Positions 33,501 to 45,443 are shown, counted from the first letter of the stretch. The stretch is 64,000 nt of DNA from Calamus simplicifolius (GCA_900491605.1 UESW01004567.1:307497-371496); one strand, 5' to 3'. Notes: a model not told the origin generated them from the letters alone. Translations and numbers: made by a program.

Positions 33501-35120
33501 CATAATTGTTATATTCCAGTAACTTTTTTCTCGATCTTATGCACGTTTTTCTAGAAATTTTTACTTCTCTTTCTGCAAATTCTCAGTTATGTTTCTCATA
33601 TTTTCTGGTGAAAAATAGGATTCTGCAGTGGGGGGAGGACCGCCGTTTTGACAAAATGCGTAATAATTTGGGAAAGTTGGCAGTTTTTGGACATTGCAGG
33701 TTTTCAACTGCATTTATTTGCGTATATATTGTTCAGATTTTACAATTTCTGAAAGGCTAATAAGATGTAGCCATTAATCCTCATTGATAACAGGCTGTCT
33801 GGGTGTGGACTGTTAGCTTGCCTCTCACAATTGTGAATGCTGGTGATAGAAATCCATCTGTCAAACCTCAAGATATCATTGGTTGGATAATGTGGTTTGT
33901 AGGCTTATCCATTGAAGCAACTGCTGATCAGCAGAAGTTGATGTTCAAGAATTCTCCTTCTAATAGGGGGAAATGGTGCAATGTAGGACTTTGGAAATAT
34001 TCCAGACACCCAAACTACTTTGGTGAGGTCGGTTATGTTTTATCATTTGACTTCCTTTTTGCGGTTCTTATTGTGCTTGATTCAACATTCTACGATTCTG
34101 ATTTTCTTCCTTGTCGTCATCTTTTTTTTAATGTTGGCTTTTAGGTCACTCTTCTCCAAAGTCAATTTAAATTTGCATAGGCTAGAAGAAACACCTGGAT
34201 ACTATGTTATCAATGTCAATCTACATCATTGAGAACACCATATTGTACTTGGATATTTCTTCTCAACCAGTTGACAATTGCTGGCCTCTTTGTTTGATTT
34301 AAATTTCTATGTTTCTCAAGTTGTTTGATTCTACACTTTTTTTTTTTTTTTGCTTAAGTTGGAAGCGGTAGCCTGTCTTCTAGTAAAACCGCAATGATGG
34401 TTGAAGCTCTGCTGTCACATTTACTTCTCCATTCTCACTTTATATTTATTCATTCTTTCCAAAGTTTTTGGTTGATGGATTTTATCTATGAGCATAAATG
34501 GCTGTTATTCGGAAAGGTAAAAATTCCATACTTTGTTCATGCGTTCTATCAAACTGCTTTACATCCTTGTAGCATTCTCATTCATCAACCAATTTTAACT
34601 AGTTGATCCTTGATGCATTTATAGATTCTCCTATGGTGGGGAGTATTTGTAGCTTCTACTCCTGTTCTAGAAGGTGCTGAATGGCTAGTGGTTATCGGAC
34701 CGATATTCTTAACTCTATTGCTTCTTTTTGTCAGCGGCATACCCCTACTTGAGGTTTGGCACTTGGCTTCTAAATGGTTTATGTTAGGCATTGATTTTCC
34801 CTGCTATTGAAGATAATAATTCTTATTGTGGTTCATTTCTGAAAGCAGAAATCTGCTGATAAGCGTTGGAACTCTGTAGCAGAATACCGTTTCTACAAAA
34901 ACACAACAAGGTCTGCAATTTCTATATTGAATTGCTCAAACTTCCAATTTGACAAAGCCAGAAGAGCAACTTGTTCTAATAGTTTATTTCCCTTTCCAGC
35001 CCTCTTGTTCCATTGCCACCTTTTATGTATGGACAACTGCCAACGTGGTTCAAGGTAGCTTTCCTTTTCGAGTTTCCTCTCTATGGTCGAGGTTTTCCCC
35101 ATGCAGGAAAGTCAAGCTGA
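27570..35120 (+). CDS. DUF1295 / steroid 5-alpha-reductase-like membrane protein, nine exons, frameshift in exon 5
   Basis: Exons: 27570-27620, 27696-27765, 28985-29052, 32053-32114, 33619-33699, 33794-34027, 34625-34753, 34849-34910, 35000-35120. All introns are GT-AG, and phases agree at every join except exon 5 to 6. The protein starts MGTALESHFLALTALVT, has several hydrophobic segments, and carries the family core RILQWGEDRRFD, AVWVWTVSLPLT, EATADQQKL and KYSRHPNYFGE, then LLWWGVFVAS and GPIFLTLLLLFVSGIPLLE. It ends at TGA 35118-35120. Expected length is about 292 residues; the exons total 878 nt, one short. The missing base is best placed in the T run at 33683-33687. DUF1295 proteins resemble steroid reductases; their plant substrate is not established. 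Introns 2, 3 and 4 are 1.2, 3.0 and 1.5 kb. Confidence 0.92.
31206..31263. repeat. Short tandem duplication in intron 3 of the DUF1295 gene
   Basis: Two adjacent copies of a roughly 29-bp unit, TTCAACCAATGAAATCAAGA plus AATTTCATTC. Intronic, with no sign of function. Confidence 0.75.
32838..32899. repeat. Short tandem duplication in intron 4 of the DUF1295 gene
   Basis: Two near-identical copies of a TATGAACCAGTCTGATGATG plus ATTCTAT unit, a few bases apart. Confidence 0.7.
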
Positions 35121-36127
35121 CAGTGCTACAGTTTTCTCGAGAAAAAAAATTCCTATGATGTATATATATATATTGCTTTTTTTGTCATTATGTCTACATT
35201 ATAGACAGTTTTACAAGGAGCAGGACACGACTACCTGTATTTCTAGTTCTACTCTTCCAGTTGAGAGGCAGATGCTGCCATTGGAAAATGAGACACTATA
35301 ATTAACTTCAGACTGCTGAATTCTTGTGCTTAGTCCATTGCTTTACGAACTGGATATGAGGTTCATCCTTTGTTTTAAGCTCAACAAGAGAGGTGCTGCC
35401 GCACAGGATTATCTCATATGATTGTATTCACTTTTACTGGAAGAAGGCTTTGCTTCAGCAGGGACACACAGACCATTTGACAGTGCACAGCTTTGATGCG
35501 AAATGGAGCATGTCTTTTTACTGGCATTAGGAGAGTGAAAAAATGCTGTCATCGCAGTATGTTAAGAAGACTCACTCGTATTGTCCCAAGTAAATGCTGT
35601 CACTACGCCAGGGTTGAAAAATTAATGTGGTCAGAGCACCAGCTTATATTATAGGTGGCTGCGTCCAAGGGTCCTCCAGCACCGATGCTTACGATGGCGA
35701 TTAGTCACTATGCCACCCTAGCACTGAAACCGATCCCAATTGGGGCTGATATTTTGTCGACAGGGCGAGTCTTGCGAGAGAATGTTATCGTTGTGCCTTT
35801 TTAGCGGTAAATAAATAAATTGAGGCGCCTCTGAGCCGACAGTCAGCAATGCAAAAGCGTCCACATATGGTGCCTTTCAGTTAGGTAATGGGAGTCCATC
35901 ATTGCCTGAAGGTACGAAATGTGAGCTTCAAGAATTCTAGTAAACCATAAAATAAAGTAATGGGATGATAACGTATCGTCAACCATATAAATTTAGACCA
36001 TTCGGTATAGAGCGTACCAATAATTTATCATTTCAAAATAATATAGGTTTGGTAACCCACTTTAAAGTTTAAACAATCCTATACAGTGTAGAGTTATTTC
36101 ATACTAACTTCATACTAACATCAGATC
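35121..36127. other. 3' UTR and intergenic DNA downstream of the DUF1295 gene
   Basis: No ORF of note. The 3' UTR must lie in the first few hundred bases; no canonical AATAAA stands out near the stop. Ends at AGATC (36123-36127), the left target duplication of Tat-2. Confidence 0.5.
36123..36127. repeat. Target site duplication of Tat-2 (left copy)
   Basis: AGATC, identical to 47845-47849 after the other LTR. Confidence 0.93.
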
Positions 36128-36854
36128 TGTTGATTCCTGATCATCAAGTAGACTTACAGGCTTCGAGTATTGATGGCCAAGAACATAACTGTGAGCTTCT
36201 GGAGCTCGAATTGAAGAAGAAAGGTCGGGATGTTTTTTTTTTTCCTTTTCTTTGTCGAAAAGGTGTGTTTGAATAGTCCCCTTATTCACCTTATATCTCT
36301 TTCCTTTCTTTCCGGTGAGCCATTTTTCTACTTTTTCATTTTTTGTCCCTACGCTTGCCATGTGGTCGTTCTTGATAAGTTACCATCGGGATTTTTTAGG
36401 AGTTTGCTCAAGGAGCTTGCTTGCTCAAGAAGCATGGGATCTTCATGATGGATTTTGATCTTTTCGAGAGAATGTCAGAATTCGTGGAAAGTTATCTGGC
36501 TTGAAGTAGGTAATTAGTACCTCCTTTATATGAGTCTTTCGATGAACGGCGACTTTCTAGAGTTTGTCTTACATGAGCCATTAAAGCGTCATGATGGTCG
36601 ATAATTTTCGAGCCACATCCAGACATGATATCTTGTCGTAATAGGTGCTTCTAATATGAGAGCAGCTAGAGAGCTCTAGATGTAAGACCGGGAGGGGCCA
36701 CCTAAGGCCCGGGGGCCGCCTAGGGCCCGGGGGCCGCCTAGAGGCCTGGGGGCCGCCTAGAGTTGCAGGGGCCGCCTAGGGCTCAGGGGTTGCCTAAGGC
36801 CCAGGGGCCGCCTAGGGCTATCCTGCTTTCCTATGATGACTAATAACCCTATCA
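36128..36854 (-). repeat. 3' LTR of Tat-2 (left end in window)
   Basis: TGTTGATTCCTGATC to CCCTATCA. Promoter box TATAAAG on the minus strand at 36534-36540. A GGGGCCGCCTAGGGCCCGG-type array at about 36697-36820 is shorter than its partner's (about 47572-47812), which explains the length difference. Confidence 0.93.
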
Positions 36855-36856
36855 TA

Positions 36857-36876
36857 TGCCCCCTCGCCCTTGCCCC
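36857..36876 (-). other. Polypurine tract of Tat-2
   Basis: On the element strand, a GGGGCAAGGGCGAGGGGGCA run directly precedes the 3' LTR. Confidence 0.75.
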
Positions 36877-37062
36877 TTGCATTCGGGCGCATAGTACTTG
36901 CCAAGGGAAGGGGCGAAAAGGTCCCAGTCGATTTTTTCACTTGTAAAGTTGTCTTGGAAGAGGAAGTGTATATCCCAAGAAGATAATGTCTTTTATCTGC
37001 CTTGGTTCCATTCATGCGTTGCCGTGTGGCTTTATGGCGCTCGAGGCGTTATTCAAATATAT

Positions 37063-37069
37063 TATAAAG
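37063..37069 (+). promoter_or_regulatory. Putative TATA box of Tat-2 antisense unit
   Basis: TATAAAG in an AT-rich patch (AAATATATTATAAAGAGC), about 105 bp upstream of an ATG at 37175, facing opposite to gag-pol. The TATA-to-ATG distance matches antisense unit 1 of Tat-1. Confidence 0.45.
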
Positions 37070-37174
37070 AGCACGTCTTTTCGATTCTTTTGTTTTTTAT
37101 TTTCACTGTTTCTCCTGCGTCTTCATTTCTCTAAGTTCAGGTTAGCTTCTTCTTCTTTCTCTTTTCCTTCTTCT

Positions 37175-39567
37175 ATGGATCCCAACCAGGATAGGAAAGG
37201 TAAAGGTCCTATGATCGAACCCTCTGGGAAGAGATCATCCAGGCGCCGTCAGGCTCTTGGGGTGTAACCATCCGCGGGGAACAACTGACCGCGGTCTGGG
37301 AGCCTACTGGGGTCCTGCGACCATTACCTAGACGTCGTCCCAATCCCCTAGGGTTTCATCCTCATCCATCAGTCATGAGGTAGCATTTCTAGTCGCTACT
37401 CTTAAATCCGCCGGTCCGATGGAGATCGCCTCAATCACGACCTCTCAGGATCTTAGGAACCTTAGGGCCCGGTTTGGGATTCCTGATAGTATCCGACTTT
37501 CTAGCGCCCTTCCCGAAGATAGGGTGACCTCTGCGCAACCGGGGAGGGTTGCACTATACGTGGAATTCTTCAAGTGTGGTTTACGGTTGCCTTTCCATTC
37601 TTTCTTCGTGAATTTGTTAGATAGTTATCGACTTATCCCGGCGCAGCCAACCCCTAATTCATTCGTATTATCTATTCATTTTTGGTACTCTATCATTTCC
37701 ATGGGGCTTCTGCCTGGCTTTCCTTATTTAGGGCTCTGTATAGGATTAGAAACCCTAAAAAGGCTGGGTGGTGGAATTTCGTTTCTAGGCCCAAGAGAAC
37801 TCTTAGGCTCAATCTCCTTCCAAAATTAAAGGGTGGAAGTCCCGGTTCTTCTATGCGCATATAGAGGGAATGAACGCAAACTGGGGTATTCCCGACACTA
37901 GTTCTAATCAAAATTCTGCTATCGAAGAGAGGGATCAAGAACTATTTAAAGTTTTGGTGTCCACCATCGTCCCACCTAGTAAGGAATTATTGTCAGAGAG
38001 TAACCTTCGAGGGATCATATTCATGCCGGTGTCACTGCCCACGGCGCCCGGTGAGCCTCGAATTTTTCTTTTTATCTTAATTAGCGCTTTGTTCAATCTT
38101 GTTATTTTGTTTGTTTTTCGCTTTGTATTTATATACATGTATGAATACGTTTTGGCATGCATTTTACTCTCACATATTGTATATCCTGGGTCCCCTTTTC
38201 ATTTGCCCTGGGTCCTCTTTTTGCGGCAATGAGGTTTTCCCAGGACTTGATAATTGGGGCCTCCGGAAGAGGGAGGGGGATGTCCCCGATACCACAGAGG
38301 TAAGACCCAAAAGGCCCCGCCGAAGAGAGCCGGGTCATTCGACCCAACCTTCGGCCGCCCTCCCTGAGGCTATCTTGGTGGAGGAGGATCAGGAAGGAGA
38401 GAGCCCTTTTGCCGGAATACCGATTGGAGGGCCTCCCCGTTCAAGCCCACCAGCAATAATCTTTCCTCCTCCTGAAGTCGTCGGGGGGCCATCCGAAGTG
38501 GAGCGACAGTTGGGGCGGGGGTCGCAACGCCCCAGATTTTATCGAAGCATCTCCACCGGGCCCACAGTCACCGAGGGGGGTGGATGCTCGGCCCCCTCAG
38601 GCGCCTCAAGAGGTCCATCTCAATCCTCGCAGACACCCCGCCGAGGTACGCCGTATAAGAGCCGCCTATCAGAAACGGTTCTAAAGCTCGCTGTCCTACC
38701 CAAATTCCAAGCTTTAATGAGGACCTTACCATTGGAGGAGTCCTTTGACACGCTCTTTACAACCGCGCTCCAGGTAAGATCAAGACTTTCCCCTCCTTTT
38801 CCTCTTCTATAGATGCAAAATTTTTACTCTCGTTACCTGACTAAAGCAGATGTCCAACGGCCTCTTCATGATTCAAGAGGATCTAGTTAATGCCAAGTCC
38901 CGTATCGAGGGTTTGGACAAGGAGCTATCGGAAACGAGGGCCCGGGAGTTGAAGGCATTAGATGACCTCCAGACCGCCCAGGAGGATAACCCTGCATGGT
39001 GGGAGAGGGCCAAGAAAGAGTTGCAGATCTTGGACGCCAAACTGTCGGAAATTATGGTGAGGTTATTACCAACTGAAGAGAAATTGAGAGAGGCCCACCT
39101 CCAGTTAGAACATACTGAAAACCGGACCGATAATGCAGAAGCCGCGGCCCATGATGCTGCTGAAAAGTTGGTCTTGGCCGAGAAGGAGGCAAGGGATGCT
39201 TTGGATAAAATGGCGGCGGTGGAGATGCGGGCTCAGGAGAGGGTGGTTGCGGCCGAGACTCAAGCTCAGGAGGCCATCGAGAAATACAAAGGTTCCCCCG
39301 ACTTCGCTTTGAGTGCTGCGAGGCTATCATGGATGCCTTCGTTCAGGGTTTTGAAAGGTGCAAGAGGAGACTGTCTCGGCTTTTAAGCTAGGTGACCTCG
39401 AGCACCTTCAACCCGCAGACGATGAGGAGACCTCTGACGTCGAGGTTGAGGATGAGTTAAGGGTCGAAGACGCAGCTGCCGAACTGATGATAGTTGAGGA
39501 CCTCACCACTGGGCCGATTAAAATAGAAGGGCCGACCGCAGGGGATGGACGCCCTGGGGACCAGTAA
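37175..39567 (+). pseudogene. Tat-2 antisense ORF: 'putative gypsy type transposon' domain plus coiled coil
   Basis: First piece MDPNQDRKGKGPMIEPSGKR (37175-37267, then stop). The conserved domain lies at 37419-37829 with RARFGIPDSIRLSSALPEDR and GLRLPFHSFFVNLLDSYRL, homologous in layout to exon 1 of Tat-1 unit 1, then shifts frame near 37700. Likely introns are 38051-38243 and 38774-38849 (CAG|GTAAGA to GCAG|ATG). The middle part is proline-rich with a basic KRPRRREPG. The coiled coil at 38850-39330 contains NAKSRIEGLDKELSETRARE and DKMAAVEMRAQERV. It ends in an acidic tail at 39567. Not functional as read. Confidence 0.75.
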
Positions 39568-39978
39568 GGATGTGGAGAGATTTGATTTGATCGAGTTTCT
39601 TTTTCCTCTTTTTTTTTTTTCTTTTTGTCTTTAGTGAACTTCTTTGCGTAGGTTGATCAATATCAGCCTTCGAACATTTTGATGGCTCAACATTTTGATG
39701 AATGGATGTCTACTTTCTTTCCTCTGTTTACCTGATAATTTAGTTAACCGCCTATCAATCTTCAATCATGGCACAAAGGGGGGGGGGGTTCATCTATCCT
39801 CCCGGCCTTTCAAGGCTTACTCCGTACGCCAGTGTCGGGTAGGAATTCAAGGGCCGCATTGTAGGCATCTTGTCCTTGGATTTAAGAGATAGCTACGGGA
39901 CATGGATTCCATCACTTCAACATTTGGGTCGCGGCTCAAGAAACCCTGTAGGGTTGCTCAATTTTAGGAGCTTAATTT
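39568..39978. other. Spacer between antisense ORF and tandem array of Tat-2
   Basis: T-rich after the stop (about 39597-39635), with a G homopolymer at 39778-39788. No gene seen. Confidence 0.5.
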
Positions 39979-41541
39979 GAGACCGCCTAGGCTTTTAAAA
40001 ACTGCCTCGGGAGTAGTCGGATACCGGCCCGGGAGTTTGACTCGAGGCCGCCTAAGGTCCGGGACTTGAACCGCCTCAGGGGTAAGTAATACCAACCCGG
40101 GGGTGTCCTTAGGACCGTGGGTCCGCCGAGATCCTTTGAAAACTGCTTCGGGGGTAGTCAGATACGGCCCGGGAGTTTGACTCGAGGCCGCCTAAGGTCC
40201 GGGACTTGAACCACCTCAGGGGTAAGTAATACCAACCCGGGGGTGTCCTTAGGACCGTGGGGCCGCCGAGATCCTTTGAAAACTGCCTCGGGGGTAGTCG
40301 GATACCGGCTCGGGAGTTTGACTCGAGGCGCCTAAGGTCCGGGACTTGAACTGCCTCAGGGGTAGGTAATACCAACCCGGGGGTGTCCTTAGGACCGTGG
40401 GGCCGCCGAGATCCTTTGAAAACTGCCTCGAGAGTAGTCGGATACCGGCCCAGGAGTTTGACTCGAGGCCGCCTAAGGTCCGAGACTTGAACCGCCTCAG
40501 GGGTAAGTAATACAACCCAGGGGTGTCCTTAGGACCGTGGGGCCCCCGAGATCCTTTGAAAACAGCCTCGGGGTAGTCGGATACCGGCTCGGGAGTTTGA
40601 CTCGAGGCCGCCTAAAGTCCGGTACTTGAACCGCCTCAGGGGTAAGTAATACCAACCGGGGGTGTCCTTAGGACTGGGGCTGTCGAGATCCTTTGAAAAC
40701 TGCCTTGGGGGTAGTCGGATACTGGCCCGGGAGTTTGACTCGAGGCCACCTAAGGTCCGGACTTGAACCACCTCAGGGGTAAGTAATACCAACCCGGGGT
40801 TGTCCTTAGGACCGTGGGGCCGCCGAGATCCTTTGAAAAATGCCTCGGGGTAGTCGGATACCAGCCCGGGAGTTTGACTCGAGGCCGCCTAAGGTCCAGG
40901 ACTTGAACCGCCTCAGGGGTAAGTAATACCAACCCGGGGGTGTCCTTAGGACCGTGGGGCCATCGAGATCCTTTGAAAACTGCCTCGGGGTAGTCGGATA
41001 CCGGCCCGGGAGTTTGACTCGAGGCCGCCTAAGGTCCGGGACTTGAACCACCTCATGGGTAAGTAATACTAACCCGGGGGTGTCCTTAGGACCGTGGGGC
41101 CGCCGAGATCCTTTGAAAACTGCCTCGGGGGTAGTCGGATACTGGCCCGGGAGTTTGACTCGAGGCCGCCTAAGGTCTGGAACTTGAACCACCTCAGGGA
41201 CAAGTAATACCAACCCGGGGTGTCCTTAGGACCGTGGGGTCGCTGAGATCCTTTGAAAACTACCTCGGGGTAGTCGGATACTAGCCCGGTAGTTTGACTC
41301 AAGGCCGTCTAAGGTCCGAGACTTGAACCACCTGAGGGGTAAGTAATACCAACCTGGGGGTGTCCTTAGGACCGTGGGGCCGCCGAGATCCTTTGAAAAC
41401 TGCCTCGGAGGTAGTCGGATACCGGTCCGAGAGTTTGACTCGAGGCCGCCTAAGGTCTGGGACTTGAACCGCCTCAGGGGTAAGTAATACCAACCCAGGG
41501 GTGTCCTTAGGACCGTGGGGCCGCCGAGATCCTTTGAAAAC
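39979..41541. repeat. 140-bp tandem array in Tat-2
   Basis: About 11 copies of a unit close to 140 bp. The marker ATCCTTTGAA recurs at 40131, 40271, 40411, 40551, 40688 and 40828. Each copy contains TGCCTCGGGGGTAGTCGG, GACTCGAGGCCGCCTAAGG and TGTCCTTAGGACC (a TCCTTAGGA palindrome). Minus-strand ORFs of 60-135 codons within it are artefacts. Satellite-like arrays downstream of integrase are a known trait of Tat elements. Confidence 0.94.
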
Positions 41542-41607
41542 TCTGCATACAGGAAATTTTCAAACATGTACATTCATTAATTTCTTGAATAAATACATTC
41601 ATTACTG

Positions 41608-42700
41608 ATGATATTGCCAGATATTTTCTGCATTCCAAGTCCGGGGAATCGGCCATCTATTTAGATCTTCAAGTCGGTATGCTCCATGGTGGAGAACTTC
41701 CGTGACCCGGTAAGGCCCTTCCCAATTCGGAGCCAATTTGCCCCCTTCTGTCGGTTTGGATATTTCAGCTTTATAAGGACCAGGTCTCCCTGGCAGAAGC
41801 TTTTCGAGCGGACATGAGCATCATAGTATCTCGCCATTCGCTAACGGTAGGTTGCCATCTTAACCTGAGCTCGGTCTCTTGCTTCATCAATGAGGTCGAG
41901 GCTGGCTCTTAAGTCGAGGGGATTGTCTGCTTTGTTATATTATTCCACTCGAGTACTCGGAAGGCCGATCTCGACTGGAATGACAGCTTCAGAACCAAAG
42001 ACCAAGCTGAAAGGCGTCTCTCCTATTGGTGCCCTGGGAGTTGTATGATACGCCCAGAGTATGCTCGGGAGTTCTTCCACCCATCTGCCTTTAGATGTAT
42101 CCAGTCGGGTCCTCAGCCCTCGTAATATCGTACGATTCATTACCTCAGCCTCACCGTTAGATTGCGGATGGCCTACAGAGGTGAGCCGATGAGTGATACC
42201 GAGATCGACACAAAAAGTCTTGAAGGCAGCATTGTCAAATTGTCGACCGTTGTCAGTGACAAGAGTATGGGGTATGCCAAATCGACAAATGACAGATTTC
42301 CAGAAGAAGGCCTTAACCTTGCTTTCTGTAATCTTAGCGAGTGCCTCGACCTCGACCCATTTAGTAAAATAATCAATGGCGACAAGCAGAAATTTCCGCT
42401 GTCCTGATGCCGGAGGAAAAGGGCCGAGGATGTCCATGCCCCATTGGCAAAAGGCCATGGGGCGGAAGAGGGCTCAGCTGGGAAGTCAGTTGCCGCTGGA
42501 TACAAGCATGCCGCTGGCATTGGTCGCATCTCCTTACCAATTTAGTTGCGTCTCCCTGCATGGACAGCCAGTAATATCCCTGTCGGAGAGCTTTACGTGC
42601 TAGCGATCTGCCCCCTAAGTGGTCCCCGCATATGCCTTCATGAATTTCTCTAAGAATGTAATTCGTGTTCGCCGGGCCGCATTTGAGAAGAGGTTGGGAA
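41608..42700 (-). pseudogene. Tat-2 integrase
   Basis: The zinc region REIHEGICGDHLGGRSLARK with CDQCQRH is in the 43692-42373 frame. The core is in a clean 172-codon stretch (42458-41940) with all three catalytic acids: WGMDILGPFP, VTDNGRQFDN and HPQSNGEAEVMNR. The C-terminal part near 41610-41760 has LGPNWEGPY and IPRTWNAEN equivalents in another frame. A frameshift near 42440 separates the zinc region from the core. Confidence 0.9.
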
Positions 42701-43692
42701 AAAGATTTCTTATATAGCAGGCCATCTAGCAATACAAACTTAGAGGCCCTCCGCTTAAGCAACCTGGCTTCTTCGCGGTCAGCTGGGAGGACACCGTCCT
42801 TCAAATAGCGGATGTAGGCGTCCATCCATGTTCCTTCCTGCACAACTGGTAGAACTTCCTCCACGGCTTCCATGCTAGGTGTTTCTAGGTACTTAACATA
42901 AGTCTTACTCAGGGCGTTGTCCGTTGAGGTGGCGAGTCGAGCTAGCATGTCATCCCTAGCATTCTCTTCTCTAGGGATGTAACTGATGGTGAAGTGATCT
43001 AGCAAGGGGATTAATAGATTGACCTTGCTGAGGTATTGAGACATAACAGGGTCTCGAGCCTCATATTCCCCAGCTACTTGGGCAGAGATAAGCTGCGAAT
43101 CGGTGAAAGCTCGGAGGCACTTGATTCCCAGCCCGCGCGCCAGTTTGAGTCCGGCCAACAAGGCTTCATATTCAGCCTGATTATTGGTAGCTTTAAAGAG
43201 AAAACGGAGGGCGTACTCCAACACCACGCCCTCTGGGCTAGCAAGAATAAGACCAGCCCCACTCCCTTGGGAGTTGGAGGCTCCGTCGACATGAAGGATC
43301 CAAGCTTCACTATTCTCATTGCTGCTGTCCGGAAGACTTTGAGAGGGATTTCCTTGATGCTTGTTAGACCAGGTACACTCGACTAAAAAGTTGGCTAGGA
43401 CCTGGGATTTCAAAGCCGCTCGGGGCTGAAAAGAGAGATCAAACTCCTCCAACTTAATCGCCCACTTAGCCAGTCGGCCAGAAGTATTAGGACGATACAA
43501 AATGGCTCTGAGAGGCTGATCGGTGAGCACAATTATGGGATGGGCTTGGAAGTATGGTCTGAGCCGTCGAGCGGAGATAACCAGGGCAAAGATAACCTTC
43601 TCGGTTTTGGAATATCTTTCTTCTGCACCGTGAAGCACCTTACTCGTATAGTACACAGGCTTCTGAGTGGCATGTTCATCGATGCGCACCAA
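42700..43692 (-). pseudogene. Tat-2 dual RNase H (gypsy-type then archaeal-type)
   Basis: A single open frame holds RNase H 1 (KPVYYTSKVLHGAEERYSK, VLTDQPLRAIL, WAIKLEEFDL), then the archaeal-type domain with ILHVDGASNSQGSGAGLIL, NNQAEYEALLAGLKLARGL, RAFTDSQLISAQVAGEYEAR and ENARDDMLARLAT. The second domain keeps its D-E-D-D acids and looks catalytically complete. Paired RNase H domains are characteristic of the Tat lineage. Confidence 0.92.
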
Positions 43693-44600
43693 AATGGAAC
43701 TAACCGCCTCCGAGGAAGTCGCGAGGTAAAGAAAGAGCTTCTCTCCTTCTTTGGTTTGGACAGCAAGGGCGGCGTGGATAAGAATTCCTTAAGCTCCTCA
43801 AAAGCCCGCTGATAGTTTTCTGTCCATTCAAAGCCATCCGCCTTGCGTAAGACTTTAAAGAAAGGTAAACACCTCTCCGCCGATCTTGACAAGAAACGGC
43901 TCAAGGCGGCTATTCTTCCGGTGAGCTGCTGTACCTTCTTCTTGCATGCTGGCTGCCTCATATCGAGAATAGCTTGAATCTTCTCTGGGTTTGCCTCAAT
44001 TCCTCGCCGGGTTACCAGGAAACCCAAGAATTTCCCGGCGGTAACCCCAAATGCACACTTGCGCGGTTGAGCTTTATTCTATGAAGCCGGAGGTTGTGGA
44101 AGTTTCTTGCAGGTCAGCGACATGGTTGACAGCACAAGTGCTCTTCGTCAGCATGTCATCTACATACACCTCCATATTGCGGCCGAGCTGGTCCTTGAAA
44201 ACCTTATTCATTAGTCTTTGATAGGTACATTCTTCAATCCGAAGGGCATTACTTTGTAACAATAAATGCCCTTCTCAGTGATAAAAGAAGTATGCTCTTC
44301 ATCTAGGGGATTCATTTTTATTTGGTTGTATCCTAAGAAAACATCCATGAAGCTGAGAAGTTTATAACAGAGGTAGAATCCACCAGCTGGTCGATCCGTG
44401 GCAACGGAAAGCTGTCTTTGGGACAGGCCTTGTTAAGGTCAGTATAGTCGATGCAGATTCTCCACCCTCCGCTGGCCTTCCGAACCATGACCATATTAGC
44501 TTAGCCAGTCGGGGTATTTGCTTCTCGAATATGACCGGCCATAAGCAATTTATCCACCTCCTCATCTATGCTTTCTGCCGCTCAGGAGCGAAACTCCTTT
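43692..44600 (-). pseudogene. Tat-2 reverse transcriptase
   Basis: Fragments in several frames: start near 44560, QRLMNKVFKDQLGRNMEVYV then catalytic YVDD (44155-44166), and a clean stretch 44027-43740 with GFLVTRRGIEANPEKIQAIL and LTGRIAALSRF. The N-terminal half has several indels. Confidence 0.88.
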
Positions 44601-45443
44601 TCTTCTGGCGGATCGGCCGCATCTTGGGTTGATGTTGAGCCCGTGGGTAATCACCTCTAGAGGGATACCGACCATATCCGTTACCTTCCAAGCGAAGATA
44701 TCTGCATTTGCTCGCAAAAAGGCGAGGAGTTGGCTTCGGGCTTCAGGGGGAAGGAGTTCGCCGACTTGCACGATCTTTGTTGAACCATCCTCCAGAGGGT
44801 AAGATATCAGACGCTCCGCCGGCTCTCCTCTCCGCTCAGTCTCCCTGAGGTCGAATGATTCGGTGACTGGGGGAATTATCGCCGCCTGAGGGCTGGGAGC
44901 CAGATGATAACAAGGCCTCACCGAATCCATCTCTCCATACATTTTGCCAATTCCCTGGTTAGTAGGGAATTGCACTAGTAGACGCTTAGTGGATATAACT
45001 GCGTCCAGTGTGTTCAATCCAGGCCGGCCAAGAATGGCATTATACATTAACAACCCGGACCACCAGGAAATCCATCATGACCGTGCTCTGGCGCGGTGGC
45101 GATCCCGCTGTTAAGGCAGGGTAATCTCGCCCTCCACCCGTATGGAGTCCCCTGTGAAGCCAACTAAAGGAGCAGTCAGAGGTCGAAAAGAGTCAGGAGA
45201 CAAACCCATTCAAAGAAATGCATCATAGGTAAGCACGTTGGCAGAGCTTCCACTATCAATTAGAATCCTCCTTACAGGGTGCTTAGCGATCGTCATAGAA
45301 ACGACGACGCTATCATCTTTTACAACATTACCCCCCGCTATATCTCCCTTAAAAGGGATTACATTTTCTAACTCCCCCTCCCCTCTTGGCCTCTTAGAGG
45401 ATGATGCCCCCTCGCGAGTAATCATGCCCACCATTCGCTCCAT
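44562..45443 (-). pseudogene. Tat-2 protease and linker
   Basis: Active site RILIDSGSSANVL near 45240-45275, then a frame break, then YNAILGRPGLNTLDAV and NADIFAWKVTDMVGIPLEV (45053-44562). Same order as in Tat-1. Confidence 0.88.

Noticed and set aside
39979..41573. Set of minus-strand ORFs of 60-135 codons
   Set aside because: All are frames through the 140-bp tandem array with the same repeated translation (for example FSKDLGGPTVLRTPPGWYYL).
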